A stretch of DNA of 64,000 nucleotides. Source: Pyropia yezoensis (lineage: Eukaryota; Rhodophyta; Bangiophyceae; Bangiales; Bangiaceae). Made by a program: the position numbers and the translations under genes. The stretch is from NCBI GenBank assembly GCA_009829735.1, contig CM020618.1, positions 7,841,119 to 7,905,118 on the forward strand, given 5' to 3'. The notes below the pieces were generated by a model that saw only the letters and a program-made list of their open reading frames with translations, was not told where the DNA came from and did not search any database. Positions within the stretch are counted from its first letter, which is position 1. Every line of letters begins with the position of its first letter. Below, piece after piece: positions 21,849-33,205 of the stretch.

Positions 21849-24339
21849 CAGGGCCGGGTGCCGGGCGGCAGGCACCGGCGATGTGGGGGGGAGGGGGGGG
21901 GCAGGCGGGGAAACAATCGAGGGGCGGGGGTCGCGGTGAGGCGGGACTGGGGAACGGGCAAGAGGTGCCTGGACGACAGGGGTGGAGCACACCCGTGAGG
22001 CCCGCCTGTCGCTTTGCCTTAAGGGCGTGTGCGGGGCGGGCGGTGTGTGGGGGAGCCTGCGACGACCCCGTCCCGAGGCACACCCGCGGCAGGGCTTGAA
22101 TAGCCCGCGGGGATAGAAGGGGGTGGGGCAGGATTGTGATGGGGGCGCGGCGGCCCTGGCGGGTGGGCGCGGGTCAGGGCGCAACCACCAACAGTGTGGG
22201 TGCGGGTTTGGTTGAGTTGGAGGCTGCCTGTGCACAGGCGTGTGTCACAGATAGCGCGTCCGTAAGGGCGGATCGGCTACACTAGCGCCCCTCCAGGAGC
22301 ACGTTCCTCGACCACGCACAGCACCCTCCCGTGCGTGACCATTTTTTTCACGCCACGCGTTTGTCCACCTTGCCCGCGGGCCCCGCCCATGGTACAGGGA
22401 GGAGGGGAGCTGCAGGGCCCGGGCACGCCCGCCCGCACCATGCGCTGCAGGGTGCTGGCCGCGGCCGCCCCCAATACTAGTCAAGTCCCCTCTTCACCCG
22501 CCATGGGCGGCTGGGGATTAGTGCGAAGCCGCGCGCCCCCGGCGCCGCCAGGCACATACCTGGGCCGTCCGCAGTGCTCGACAAGCGCACCCGTCATCCG
22601 TCACGGGCAAGAAGTCGGGGACGGGGTGCGCCTCCAATGACGGTTGAGAGAGAAGGGCCGGGCGGGGCGCTCTCCGGGAAGCGTCTAACCCCGGCGGCGA
22701 GTTGTGTGTGGGTGGGGGTGGGGACCAGGCCGCCCCAGGCGGCTGAGGCGACATGCTCTATGTGTGTGCAACGGCCCCCACGCGACAAAGGCCAGTACTG
22801 TATGCCCCCCACTGCAGCCGGGCCCCACATTGGTTGGCAGTATCGGCGAACGTGACCGTGTCGCCGCTGAGGTGGAAAGAGATGCGATTTGTGGCCGTGT
22901 GCTCGTTTTTACTGTGCGCATCGCGACGCGCGCTCGAGCCGCGCGCATGTGGACCGATTGACGATCCACGTACAGTGTGCGTGTGGGGCCTGTCCACAGC
23001 CTCCCAGGACGCGGGTGCGCGGGTGGCCTGTGAAGCCGCGTTTTTGGACGGTGCATGGGAGAGCGGGTTCCAGAGCTCCATTGACAACAGACTCACGCGA
23101 GACCAGCACGGACGCGCGCCCGATGATGTGGAAGCAAGCGCTGCTTTCTCGGACACCCATACGCGACCCCCCCCCCCCCCCCCCCCCCCGTGTCAGTCGG
23201 AGGCGGGCGTGGGAGCGTGCCCCGGACGCCCCTTTGCCCTCTCCAGGGGCACCGTCCCACAGAGACGGGTAATTATGTACCATCCAATCAGGGTGTAGCT
23301 TTGCTTTTCACGTGGCGCGTCTCGTCGCCCGCTGTGGTGCACCAGGGCCAACGGGGGGGTACAATTTCGACGCGGGTGCCACACCAAGCCGTTGTGGTAA
23401 CAGGCCTCGGACAATGCACACTGGTGGTACCACCTGCCGATGGACACGTGGGGCACGGGGAATCGCGGTTTGTAGATACGACCCTCACCCACCCATCAGC
23501 CGCTGCGAAGGACACGTGGGGCACGGGGAATCGCGGTTTGTACATACGACCCTCACCCACCCATCAGCCGCGGCTGTGGTCCCCGGGGATGGGGGGCGGG
23601 CACCCCCCCCCCCCCCCCCCCCCCCCCTCCCGCTCCCCCACGCTTCCCGCCCAGTCCCGCCCGAGGGCCGCCTTGCTTTGCCATCATGGCATGATGTCGT
23701 CGAGGTCATTTACACACGGTGCGGACGCACGGCCCACACAACCCCCCACTCCACCCCACTCGTCGGCCCTGCGCGTGTGCCCAGCCGATGACATTTAATC
23801 AGGAACGGGCCAACTTTTTCGCTAGAAGACGCCGTGTCCGGCTGGGCCCCTCCACCCCGCCCCGCCTCAACCCCCCCCCACCAACGTCGCCGCCCCGCGC
23901 ACTCCCTCCCACAGACCTAACCGCCCCGTCTGTGCAGCCACAACCCGGCCCCGCCACCGCCATCACAGCCCGACTCCGCACCTCGGAGGGTCCCCCGTGG
24001 CGGTGCGCACGTCCTTGACCGAGGGCGAGACACGGCTGGCCATTTGCGATCACGATAACTCTCGACTACAACGCGCTCTCGCGATGAGCGGCAGGCTGTT
24101 GCGCGGTCGTCGCCGCCTGTGGAACGGCTGGCAGCGGAACGGCCTCATGCAGGGGAGCATCAGTGTAGGGATGGTAAATCTGGTCCGGACAACGTCACGG
24201 AATGAATTCCCATTGGCTGAGAGACTGGGCAGGTGGCGCCCAGCTGGGCCCTCGCCCGCCCCAGTCGGCTGATATTCTACCGCTGTGCTGCAGCATATCC
24301 CAAACCAGGGCACCGCATTGGCCGCTGAGGAGGCCATGA
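21849..24339. other. Stretch without a recognised gene between the orphan ORF and E1
   Basis: Open frames here are short, overlap on both strands and lack family motifs. The stretch holds C23 (23167-23189) and C25 (23603-23627) homopolymers and a two-copy tandem repeat. The first 300 bases should contain the promoter of the minus-strand orphan ORF. Confidence 0.45.
23443..23571. repeat. Tandem duplication, 68-bp period, two copies
   Basis: The unit begins GACACGTGGGGCACGGGG at 23443 and again at 23511. The two copies match over about 61 bases with one visible mismatch (TAGATACG against TACATACG). Each contains the E-box-like palindrome CACGTG. Confidence 0.8.
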
Positions 24340-24358
24340 CGTACAGCGGGCCAAGGCC

Positions 24359-25900
24359 ATGGTGGACCGCGGGGGAACTATCCCGGGTCCCGGCGACTTT
24401 CCGACCTTTACTTGGGACGCGGTGGCAACTCGCCCCCCGTACCTTCACGAGGCCGATCTGCACACTCATCACTTTGATGTGCGGATGGAGAAGGACTTCC
24501 GGCGAGGTCCCTACTTGGTGACCTCGGCTCAACTTGAGTTTCCTCAGCAGTCTGCTGCCAGTAAGGAGCAGTACTATCCGAAGAAGCCCCAGTGGTGGCC
24601 TCAAGTTGAGGTCCCGTACGGGTTCCCGGCGTTGCTGCCACGGTTGCTTGACCACTTCGGCTCCGTCATGTTGACGGCTGGCCCTGATCACCTGGTGTGG
24701 GCCATGTTGGCCACCCAGTGGCTCCTCGAGGTCATGTCGACCTGGGTGTCTTGTGTTCAGCGGCGGGGGATGCTCTGGCATCTCCCCCTCAGGCTTATCC
24801 AAGGTTTGGAACAGCTCACCCCTCAGCTAGTTGCTGAGGGGTGCTCATCAGGACAACTCACTCTACTTGAGGAGATGCTCCGGCTCCATAAGTTTATCGA
24901 GTGGGAGAGCATTGAGCACAAGTTGCGCCGCCCCACTCGTGGGCCCAAGGACGATGGCGCACTTCGCCAGTTCGTGTGGGTCGCTCGTGAACTTCACGAC
25001 GGCCGTGTGGTCCTACGAGAGGGGTTGGGCATCGGGGACTACCCGTATGCCCCGGGGGTGGATCGCCACACTGCGCCACCCCCGGACAAGCCCATAGTTA
25101 TGGCTGTGCCCTCATATGATGACCATATGACTCAACCTACTGCGGGGGCCCCAAGTCGGGGTCGCAGTTATACCCGGGTACCGCCACCTCGGCGGGCCCC
25201 TCCGCTTCCTCCTGTTCCTTTCCAGCCTCACGGGAACATCCCGATCAGCGTGGCCGTGGAGTCATCCACCCCGGTGTCCCCCAACTTGGGGGCCACCCTC
25301 CTGACGGTATACCCCAAGTTGGTGTTACCGCCCACGCCTCTAACCTCAGAGATGAGGATCACCACGTTGGTGCGCACCATTTCCTGGTTGGCCGCGTCGA
25401 CCGCAACCCTACAGAGCTCCGAGACTCCTCAACTTGAGGAGCGCGTTCGTACTGCAGTAGCGACCGCGAGTTGCGAGTCGGTGGCGGAGTTTATGACAGC
25501 CGAGTTGGCTCGCATTGAGGCTATTATGCCCCAGCCATCCCCACTTGGGCGTGGCAAACGTCGCGCGAGCCGGGCATACTCGCCTCCTCGCCGTCGTCGC
25601 CGTCACTCGCGGCGCTCTCCCTCCGTGTCGGAAGACGAGTTGTCTTACTCCGTTTCGGAGTCCTCTACCCCGTCGGAGACGGAGTCTGTCCAGCGTCTGC
25701 GTCGCAAACTTGCGCGCAAGACCAGGCAGAAGAGTAGCCACGGTAGGCGCCACTTGCGCGACCGTGAAGGGCGCGACGGTTCCGACTTGGAGCCGCCGCC
25801 CCTTCCAACGAGTGGAGACCGTTATCGGCGTGGGTCTCGCCGCTCGCCTCCACGTGAGAGCGAGGGCCGTGGAGTGGGAGAGTCTAGCATGCGTGCCTAG
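24359..25900 (+). CDS. E1 antisense accessory ORF, N-terminally truncated
   Basis: The frame gives 513 residues that match residues from MVDRGG onward of the full 647-residue E3 protein with few changes. The middle holds the family core WWPQVEVPYGFP, HFGSV and RRGMLWHLP, followed by a Leu-rich helical stretch. The C-terminal ~120 residues are rich in Ser, Arg and Glu (RRRRRHSRRSPSVSEDE), like an RS domain. The ORF runs opposite to gag-pol and converges on the end of pol with only 111 bases between. Because the promoter side is lost, this copy is probably not expressed from its own start. No catalytic motif was recognised. Confidence 0.75.
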   Translation: MVDRGGTIPGPGDFPTFTWDAVATRPPYLHEADLHTHHFDVRMEKDFRRGPYLVTSAQLEFPQQSAASKEQYYPKKPQWWPQVEVPYGFPALLPRLLDHFGSVMLTAGPDHLVWAMLATQWLLEVMSTWVSCVQRRGMLWHLPLRLIQGLEQLTPQLVAEGCSSGQLTLLEEMLRLHKFIEWESIEHKLRRPTRGPKDDGALRQFVWVARELHDGRVVLREGLGIGDYPYAPGVDRHTAPPPDKPIVMAVPSYDDHMTQPTAGAPSRGRSYTRVPPPRRAPPLPPVPFQPHGNIPISVAVESSTPVSPNLGATLLTVYPKLVLPPTPLTSEMRITTLVRTISWLAASTATLQSSETPQLEERVRTAVATASCESVAEFMTAELARIEAIMPQPSPLGRGKRRASRAYSPPRRRRRHSRRSPSVSEDELSYSVSESSTPSETESVQRLRRKLARKTRQKSSHGRRHLRDREGRDGSDLEPPPLPTSGDRYRRGSRRSPPRESEGRGVGESSMRA

Positions 25901-26011
25901 TTGCCAGCTGCCTTTGTTGTGAGAGTGTGAGGGTTAGGGCTGTAGTTAAAAGCCACTCTGCGTACCACTTCGACTTGAAGCACTCTCTTGGCACTGTTGC
26001 TCGGCCTTCCC

Positions 26012-29000
26012 TCACGTTGAGGGAGGGCTGTTAGGGTCTATCTCATTCCGGGCACAGTACGCCCGGACCTTCTCAGCGGGAAGGTCCTCCACATACTCCC
26101 ACGTATCGTCCTTGGCTTTGTAGCCAAACCAACGCACCCTCAACATGAGGCGGTCAGTGTCTTCATCCCATCCGTGGTCGATGAACTTATCGAACACGTA
26201 CTCCTGCGGGCCCTGTTTGGCCGCAGGCAGTGAGGGGAGGCGCCACGCTTCCAAAGCACGCGCCCAAGCTGGGTCGCCTGCAGGCGGTGGTGCAACTTTG
26301 ACCACGTCCTGTCCGTTCACTGTGCGGACCCCATCGTCACTTTCGATGGTGAAGCGCCGCCCATCAGTACGAAGGACCTGGTACGGCCCCTTCGTCTGGA
26401 ATACCAGCTTACCCCCAGTTGGGGTGTGCGAGCGTACCAGCACCCAGTCACCCTGCTCGGAGACGTGCTTAGCATTGCGCACCTTTTTGTCAAAGGTACG
26501 CTTGTAGCGCTTTTGTGCTTTGTCCATCTCAGCCCTGACTTTAGGGATGAGGTTTTCAAGCCTAGCAGCGAACTCCGCCTTACTCTCAGTAGGAGTGGGC
26601 GTACTGCCACCATCCTCCCTAGTTGGGAGCGACCGCCGCAGAGCAATAGACCGCACATGACGGGGGGTCACAAAAGCGAGGGGTACTTCCCCGGTAGATG
26701 AGTGAACCTGCGAATTGTAGGCGGTAGTAAGAATAGAAATGTATTGGTCCCACGTCTTCACGTGCTCACTCACATAGTGGCGCAGCTGCCTAACAATAGT
26801 TTTGTTGAAGCGCTCCACCTGCCCATTAGTTTGTGGGTGGTAGGGGGTGGCATAGTTTGCCTTAACCCCCAACATACCCGGCACTCCCTGAAACAGTACA
26901 GACGCAAATTGCGGTCCATTGTCCGATAGTGTACTATCCGGGATGCCATACGCGGCAACCCAGTGATCTAGGAAGGCTGACACGACCGACATGGCCGTGA
27001 TCTCTGCCAGTGGGATCGCTCGCGTTAGTTTCGTGAAGCGGTCACAGATCACCAGGAGGTACTGGTTGCCTTCCTCGGTCACTGGCAGTGGCCCAAGGAT
27101 GTCCATCGCCAACGCGGCGAAGGGCTCCTTGGCCGGGAACAATAGCATAGCCGTACTAGGCCGCCGTTCCATCAGACGGTTCTGTGCACAACTTGTGCAG
27201 GCAGCCACCCACCTGTAGATGTCCACCACCATGGACGGCCAGTAGTACCTGGTCCTCAGGGTCTGGTACAGTTTACTAGACCCCAGGCGTTCACCCGTGG
27301 GAGCGTTGTGCTCCCTCTCAAGGATACTGTCCTTGAGGGATGCGGGGACGACAAGTTGTTCAGCGCCTTGGAATACCCCCCTCCTCATGAGGAGGCCATC
27401 GTCTCCCAGAAAGAAGCGCGTCTCCACCACTGTATCCAGTGCATCCCTCTGCGACTTGCAGAAGGGATCCTCGGCCTGGGCCTTCACCACCTCGTCCAGG
27501 GACAGGGGCAAGTACTTCTTTTTCCCTGGCGCCTCGGGGTTCAATGCCTGACCCGAGCGCGTGACTACCCCCCCGATGGGGGTGTCCTCATCGACTGGGT
27601 TAGTGTCCAGCCCCTCGGTAGGTACCCGAGAGAGGCCGTCGGCAAGGGCATGTTGCCTGCCAGGTCGGTACTCAATGTCAAAGTTGAAGGGTGCCAGTCG
27701 CACCCTCCACCGATTGAGACCAGTGTTCGTACAGTCCGTCTTGAAGATGAACTGCTACGCGCGGTGTTCACAGCGGATGAGGAGCTTCTCACCCTCCAGG
27801 TAGTGACGAAGTGACGTCACCGCCCATACCACTGCGAGTCCTTCCAACTCGGTGACTCCGTAGTTCTTCTCGGCCGAGTTCAGCCCCTTACTGAAGTATC
27901 CCACCGGCAAGTACTCCTTGTCCGGCTGCTGCTGAAGCAACACACAACCAAGTTGGTCGTAGCTAGCGTCCACATCCAGGATGTAGTGGCCTCCCAACCT
28001 GGGAATAGCCAAGATGGGGGGCTTCAGCAGAAGGTCCCGAAGAGCCTCAAAGGATTCCTGCTCCACCCGACTTGGGGGAGGCAGGTTCTTCGGTAGCGTT
28101 GAGCTCACTAGCTCATTCAACGGCTTCGCCACCTTGGCGAAGCCCTTGGTGAAACGTCGGTACACGTTACACATCCCGAGGAAGCTCCTCATCTGGGTCT
28201 GGGTCCGGGGGTACTGAGCCTTACGAATGGCCCTCAAGTTCTTCTCGTTAACACTGAGACGCCCCGGACGGAAAACATGTCCCAAGTACTCCACCTCTTG
28301 AGTGAAGAGGTGGCACTTACTCGCCTTCAGGGACACACCGGCGTCAGCAAGTAGCTTGAACACCTGGCCAAGATGGCCAATGTGTTCCTCCGGACTTCGG
28401 GAGAACACAATGATATCGTCTAGGAACACAAGACAGATCTGCCACCGTACTCCGGCCAGAATCATGTCCATAGCGCGCTGGAAAGTTGCCGGCGCGTTAC
28501 ACAGACCAAACGGTAGGCGCTTGCACTGGTAGGTACCACAGTGACAGGTAAAGGTAGTTTTATGCCTGTCCTCCGGGGCAATGGGATTTTGCCAGTACCC
28601 CGCGTTACAGTCCAGGGTAGAGAACACGTTTGCCTCCCCCAGAGAGTCCAGACAGTCGTCCATCCTAGGTAGAGGATAACTGTCCTTCACCGTGCTCTCG
28701 TTGAGCTTACGGTAGTCGATACAAAACCGGGGGGTCCCATCAACTTTGGGGACGATGACCACCGGACTCGCCCACTCGGCGTTGCTGGCCTCGATCACAT
28801 CGAGGGCTTCCATGCGAGCAGCTTGCTCCTTAACGAGGGCCCTTGAACGAGGTCCTCCCCTATACGGTTGTTGGCGTATAGGGGGTGCACCGGGCTTCAA
28901 CTCGATCCGGTGTTGGGTGGCTCTCATGAGTCCCAATTGACCATCCCACAACTTGTGATATTGGTCCAAGAGGCGTTCAACTTGAACCCTCAACCTGGGG

Positions 29001-29994
29001 GGGACACCCTCCATGTTCACATGGGGCCGAGGAGAGGCGGCCGACTTGGCTTGATGCTTCTCCTTTCCGGACTTCGGGTCGCTACTTGCGCCCGCGTTGA
29101 GGGTGACCGCTACTACCGGTCCCTCGTGTTGGTCGATATAGCCGAACTTGGCTCCCGACTTGAAGTACTGGGGCGACGAGCTCAGGTTCATCACCTGTAT
29201 CCTCCACGGGACTCCGGCTTTGGAGTCCATCGTGCCAAGGGCAACATGCACTTGGTGCTTGCGAGAAAGACGGGGGTGAGGGTGCACCAACCCGTTCCCC
29301 GTATAATCAGTTACAACGTCAACGTGCGCCACCGAGTGGGGGGGCAACGTGACTTTACGGGCTAAACGCAGGGTAGCAGTAAACCCTTCCCTCACAGAGC
29401 AAACAGGCTTCGACTGTGAAACTGTCACAGGAGCCACGACTTTCCCTTACCAAGGACGGGGATAGTCTCCCCATTCATCAACTTGACCCAGTACTCAGGG
29501 CCACAAATCAAAGGCACTTGTGTAACAACATAAGGGGTACCCAGAAGCAGGGGTACCGATATATTCTCAACTACACCATAGGTCACGTCGACCTCATGGG
29601 TCCCCAACCTAGTTGGTAGGGTCACGGCACCAACGATGGGAAGTACCCCACCATTGATGTCAATCATATGGTCAGCTTTGGACCTCCAGCGTTGGAGCTA
29701 CACCTCCTTTGGTAATAGCGACTTGCGTATCAAGGAGGCTCCTGACCCGGTATCAAGTACGATACGGGCACAACAGGCGCGGCCGGGGGCAAGTTGCACC
29801 CGTCCAGCCACCTGGAAGTTCTCACCCGTCAGCACCGCGATGACCCGACGTGGGTTTACGTTCTTGGGGAGTCCTACCCGAGGTGGGCGGACTCCCTTAG
29901 GTCGCTGCAGTATCCGGCACGGTTGGTTCGTCCTCCTGGCCCACTTGGCCGAGGCTGCCGTTGTGAGCTTCGGACGACCAGCCCCAACGGTCAT
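26012..29994 (-). pseudogene. pol: E1 pol: protease, RT, RNase H, integrase, chromodomain (broken)
   Basis: The frame begins at ATG 29994, overlapping the gag stop (ATGA). Compared with E3 it has three lesions. A TAG at 29700-29698 replaces a Lys codon just after the protease motif. One base is lost near 29438, in the protease-RT linker. A TAG at 27757-27755 replaces a Leu codon in RNase H. The protease has DTGSG. The RT box reads FLDD where E3 has YLDD. The integrase HHCC and DD35E residues are present. A C-terminal chromodomain-like segment (EYVFDKFIDHGWD through WFGYKAKDDTWEYVEDLPAE) is intact here and in frame with integrase, unlike in E3. Confidence 0.88.
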
Positions 29995-31961
29995 TCGTTT
30001 CCCGCCGACTTGGCGTCCGAATCTGAGGGCGGGGAGGAAGACGACGAGTCCGAGGACGACGTGTCCGCCTCCTCCGCCGAGGGTGTGGCGACCGCGACAA
30101 CCGGTCGAGACCCACCCTCGCGGCGTGAACGTACTGCGTTCGTAGCCGACTTCTTACTCGCATTCCTAACAAGTTGTTGGATGCGTTTACTCAACTTGGG
30201 GCAATCATATGCCCAGTGTCCATCGGAGTTGCAGTTCCAACACCGATGGTCTGTTTCGGGAGGGGTGTTCCCAACTGGGGAAGACGAAGAGATACCCTGG
30301 GAAGTTCCCACGGCAGCTACCACCCTCTCCTTGCGGATTCGGCGTGCCTCTCTCAACTCTCTGGCCTGGCGCGCCTCCTCCCGTTCCTTGGCCAACTCGG
30401 CCTGACGCTCCTGGCGTTGTTCCTGCCGCAACTTGCGGTAGGCCTCGCCTCTGCGATAGGCGAACCTGGCCAACTCGGCCAGGGTCGCCCGGGCAGTGTT
30501 ATGCTCCCGGGTCTCCATCCGGACTGACCAATGGAGTCCCTCCACAAACCGACTCTTCACCACAGCTTGTGGATGAAGAAACCCACAAAGATTGTTGAGC
30601 TTACGGACTCGCTCCGCAAAGGACAACTCGTCCTCCGCCTCTTCCTGATGGGCTTGCGTAAACTCCTCGACTTGAGAAGCCAACGCTGCCTCATCAACCA
30701 TGGCTCTCAACAACCAGTTGACGAGCTCCAAATAGGACGTCACCTCCCCAGCGCCTCCACTTGAGGAGCTGGGCATGACGGACATAAGTTCTGTCCGCTG
30801 GTCGCCCTTCGTAAACTCCTGTAGCATGTAAAAAGCCATGCCTTCACTTGTGGCATTGTCGTCACAGGCTTTTGTGAAACGACGTAGGAACTCAAAGACA
30901 CGGAGGGGGGGGGTTCCATCCCACTCCGCTTTGTGCCCAAAAGAATGAAGTGCATTCTTCTTGGCACGGCCCATGGCTCGGGCCTGGTCAGGACCATGCA
31001 CCACCGACTTGTTGTGGAGGGCGTAGGTCTCACAGTCAAAGATCCTCTGGTAGACCGGGTTGGCTACCTGGATCTTTGGCGGCACCTCACGTTGAGGGAA
31101 CAGCCGCTGTGGCACTGGGGCAAGTTCACCCTCAGTGCCTGTAGTCCGGCGCGGCGCGCTTGGTGTAGCCGCCGGCGTTTCCGGGGGGAACTCCCCCGTG
31201 AAGGGCGTACGCCCCACCGAGTATGGTGTGGCTCCCTCATTGGGAGTCACAGGTGTCGCCCCCAGTTCGGGGCGACCAGAGATAGGCGTAAGGGGGGATT
31301 CCCCCTGTGCCTGCGGGCTCGAAAGCCCCAATCCGGTTTGGACATTGAGGCCATCTGGCAAACTCGCCACAATCTGATTCAGAATCGTATTCGTCATCGT
31401 GACCACCAGGTCCGGCAAAGTCTGCCGCAACACATTGGTCGCCTTCCGACGGACAGTTTCCGCGAGGAGTGGATTGACGACTCCAGTTGAGTCTCGGTCC
31501 GCCTCCGGGAGTCCACCTGAGGGGTAACCACGTTCCTCAGGGGTCTCAACCGGGGGCATGGGCGCGAGCCCATCGCCGACCAACGGAGGTCCGCCGTCCT
31601 CCGAAAGCCTAGTTGGCGACGGCTCCGAGCCAAATTTGGCTCCAACCCGAGTGGAACCCGCGGGGACAGTCCTCACCCCTTGGGACGTTCCCGTTGAGTA
31701 TACCACACGGTGGCCAGACTTCGGCCCACCCACATCAGAAGTGTCACCCGAGTGAACTCCCGACTGAGTCGGGGTGGCCTGTTGCCCGCCCGCACTTCCA
31801 GTCCTGCTGCCTTGAGGGACCTCTAGTCCCTCTGCGACCCCAGGTAAACCCACCTGTGTCTCACCAGTATTCAAAGGCACTGAAGTACGTGCGTCACCCG
31901 TGTACTCCCCGGACGACGGGGGGTCCGAGCTAGCTATGCTGGCTGACGATCCGTATGACAC
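29991..31961 (-). CDS. gag: E1 gag polyprotein
   Basis: The open frame has 656 residues. It encodes the structural protein that packages the element RNA. The N-terminal ~290 residues are Gly/Pro/Thr/Ser-rich. A capsid-like helical region follows (about 300-500, with FEFLRRFTKACDD and EDELSFAERVRKLNNLCGF). Next is a charged Arg/Glu-rich coiled stretch (KLRQEQRQERQAELAKERE). One zinc knuckle CWNCNSDGHWAYDC starts near residue 574, and the tail is acidic and Ser-rich, ending in SAGNE. The stop codon overlaps the pol ATG as ATGA. The start lies about 95 bases inside the 5' LTR. Confidence 0.85.
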   Translation of the reverse strand: MSYGSSASIASSDPPSSGEYTGDARTSVPLNTGETQVGLPGVAEGLEVPQGSRTGSAGGQQATPTQSGVHSGDTSDVGGPKSGHRVVYSTGTSQGVRTVPAGSTRVGAKFGSEPSPTRLSEDGGPPLVGDGLAPMPPVETPEERGYPSGGLPEADRDSTGVVNPLLAETVRRKATNVLRQTLPDLVVTMTNTILNQIVASLPDGLNVQTGLGLSSPQAQGESPLTPISGRPELGATPVTPNEGATPYSVGRTPFTGEFPPETPAATPSAPRRTTGTEGELAPVPQRLFPQREVPPKIQVANPVYQRIFDCETYALHNKSVVHGPDQARAMGRAKKNALHSFGHKAEWDGTPPLRVFEFLRRFTKACDDNATSEGMAFYMLQEFTKGDQRTELMSVMPSSSSGGAGEVTSYLELVNWLLRAMVDEAALASQVEEFTQAHQEEAEDELSFAERVRKLNNLCGFLHPQAVVKSRFVEGLHWSVRMETREHNTARATLAELARFAYRRGEAYRKLRQEQRQERQAELAKEREEARQARELREARRIRKERVVAAVGTSQGISSSSPVGNTPPETDHRCWNCNSDGHWAYDCPKLSKRIQQLVRNASKKSATNAVRSRREGGSRPVVAVATPSAEEADTSSSDSSSSSPPSDSDAKSAGNE

Positions 31962-32056
31962 GGTCCAAGTCCACCGTTCCTCTGAGACAGAGGGCCCCCT
32001 ACACCCGGGTGCACCCGGAGGTAAAGTTTACCTCTGTCCCCTGCTGCTCCACCAAA

Positions 32057-32525
32057 TGTGGCAAAAACCACATGCACACACGGCACCCAAGTTGGGGCGG
32101 TGTGCAAGGGCTGCCTCCCGTGTCGGGGGAACCGGAAGAAAGGCATGTCGCACACACTCTGTCCCTGTTGTGGGGCAAACCCCCCACGGACAAACAAGAG
32201 GATGGTGTGTGGTCCAACAGTTTCTTGGTCGGGACGGGGACGCAGGGCCAAGCCCCGCTGTCCCTCCCCTTACCCCCCCAGGGTCCACTCAGAATCTCGC
32301 CACTCAGAATCTCCCACCCCAGCACCTGCCCACCGGGCCACACGAAAATTCAAGACGATAAATGCAGAAAACCCTCAAATCCAAGTTGGATTTACTACTA
32401 AGCTAACTATCCCAAACTTAGGGAATATGGACCCAAATGCAGGGGGAGGAACGGATCAGGCTAGTGGCCTGCCGCCCCTTGCATGGCACGTGTTGCCCCC
32501 CTACCTGGGGGTCAATACTGCCACA
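32057..32525 (-). repeat. E1 5' LTR, 469 bp
   Basis: On the plus strand it starts TGTGGCAAAAACCAC and ends GTCAATACTGCCACA, with inverted ends TGTGGCA and TGCCACA. It has the same length as both E3 LTRs, with only scattered differences. The primer-binding site TGGTGGAGCAGCAGGGGA lies immediately inside (minus strand, 32054-32037). Confidence 0.92.
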
Positions 32526-32831
32526 CCGACAGGGTGTTCTAGTCGGGAGTATGTGGGGGGGGGGGGGGGGCGGGGCGGGTGGGAGGGGGGGTGGGACTGT
32601 ACGGCACCCCCTCTTTTTTTTGCTTTGAAGTTGTCGCTGGTCATGTGGTGGCCGGTTGTTCCCCAGTGTAGGTGACAACTGGTATAGTTGACTTTTTGAG
32701 TTGCGTGACATGTTGGTGGAGGTTCACATGGCAAGGCACTCGTGTTGGGCGATGGGGAAGGGAAGGGGGGGTGTGGGGGGGGGAGGGGGCGTGTGTGGCC
32801 CATGGTACCACCATCAGTCTTGAGTCACGCC

Positions 32832-33205
32832 ATATTGTGTGCATAACCCACAGATGGGTACGTTCTATGGTGGGATGTTGGCCGGGACTTGGCCAAGACA
32901 GACCGAGTCGCGTTATGTGCATAACGCGTCTGGCGAGCACTTGGCATCGTCACGACTGATTGCCGAGGCTGACCGTGTGGCGTTATGTACATAACGTGTG
33001 AGGTGGGCCTTTATGAGAATCTGGTAGGTGTGGTATGGTAGACAGATCGTGGCGCGTTATGTACATAACGCTCTTCTGATGTTTGTCGAGATAGTTCGCC
33101 AGATCTGACCGTGTCGCGTTATGTACATAACGCGGCAGGTGAGCCATTGGAGAATCTGAAGGTCGTGACTTGTCAGATGGACCGTAGGGCGATATGTACA
33201 TAACG
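32832..33205. repeat. Array of palindrome CGTTATGTACATAACG
   Basis: Copies lie at 32911-32926 (one G in place of A), 32981-32996, 33055-33070, 33117-33132 and 33190-33205 (one change), plus a weaker copy at about 32832-32848. Spacing is 62-75 bases. Flanks are also partly repeated: a GACCGTGTCGC-type left flank, and a CTCTTC right flank with a GTCGAGAT word before the next copy. The unit is therefore a diverged tandem repeat with a strongly conserved palindromic core. Two more copies lie at 19.5 and 19.9 kb. Confidence 0.85.

Larger units (their letters stand above)
24340..32525 (-). mobile_element. Ty3-like LTR retrotransposon E1, 3'-truncated and damaged
   Basis: Reading on the minus strand, the order is 5' LTR (32525-32057), gag, pol, then an accessory ORF on the opposite strand. 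The segment from about 24,352 to 32,525 is nearly identical to 46,312-54,485 of E3. The coordinate offset changes by only one base over more than 8 kb. The 3' LTR, the polypurine tract and the first third of the accessory ORF are missing. Similarity to E3 fades out between about 24,330 and 24,352, so the left edge is a breakpoint rather than a terminus. The gag frame is open but pol carries two stops and a frameshift, so the copy is not autonomous. Confidence 0.9.

Noticed and set aside
24047..24802. 250-residue minus-strand open frame over the left end of E1
   Set aside because: It lies opposite the accessory ORF and is the mirror of that coding sequence. A similar shadow appears in E3.
32832..33205. 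CRISPR array
   Set aside because: The repeats are palindromic and short, the spacers are related to one another and of unequal length, and the DNA is eukaryotic.
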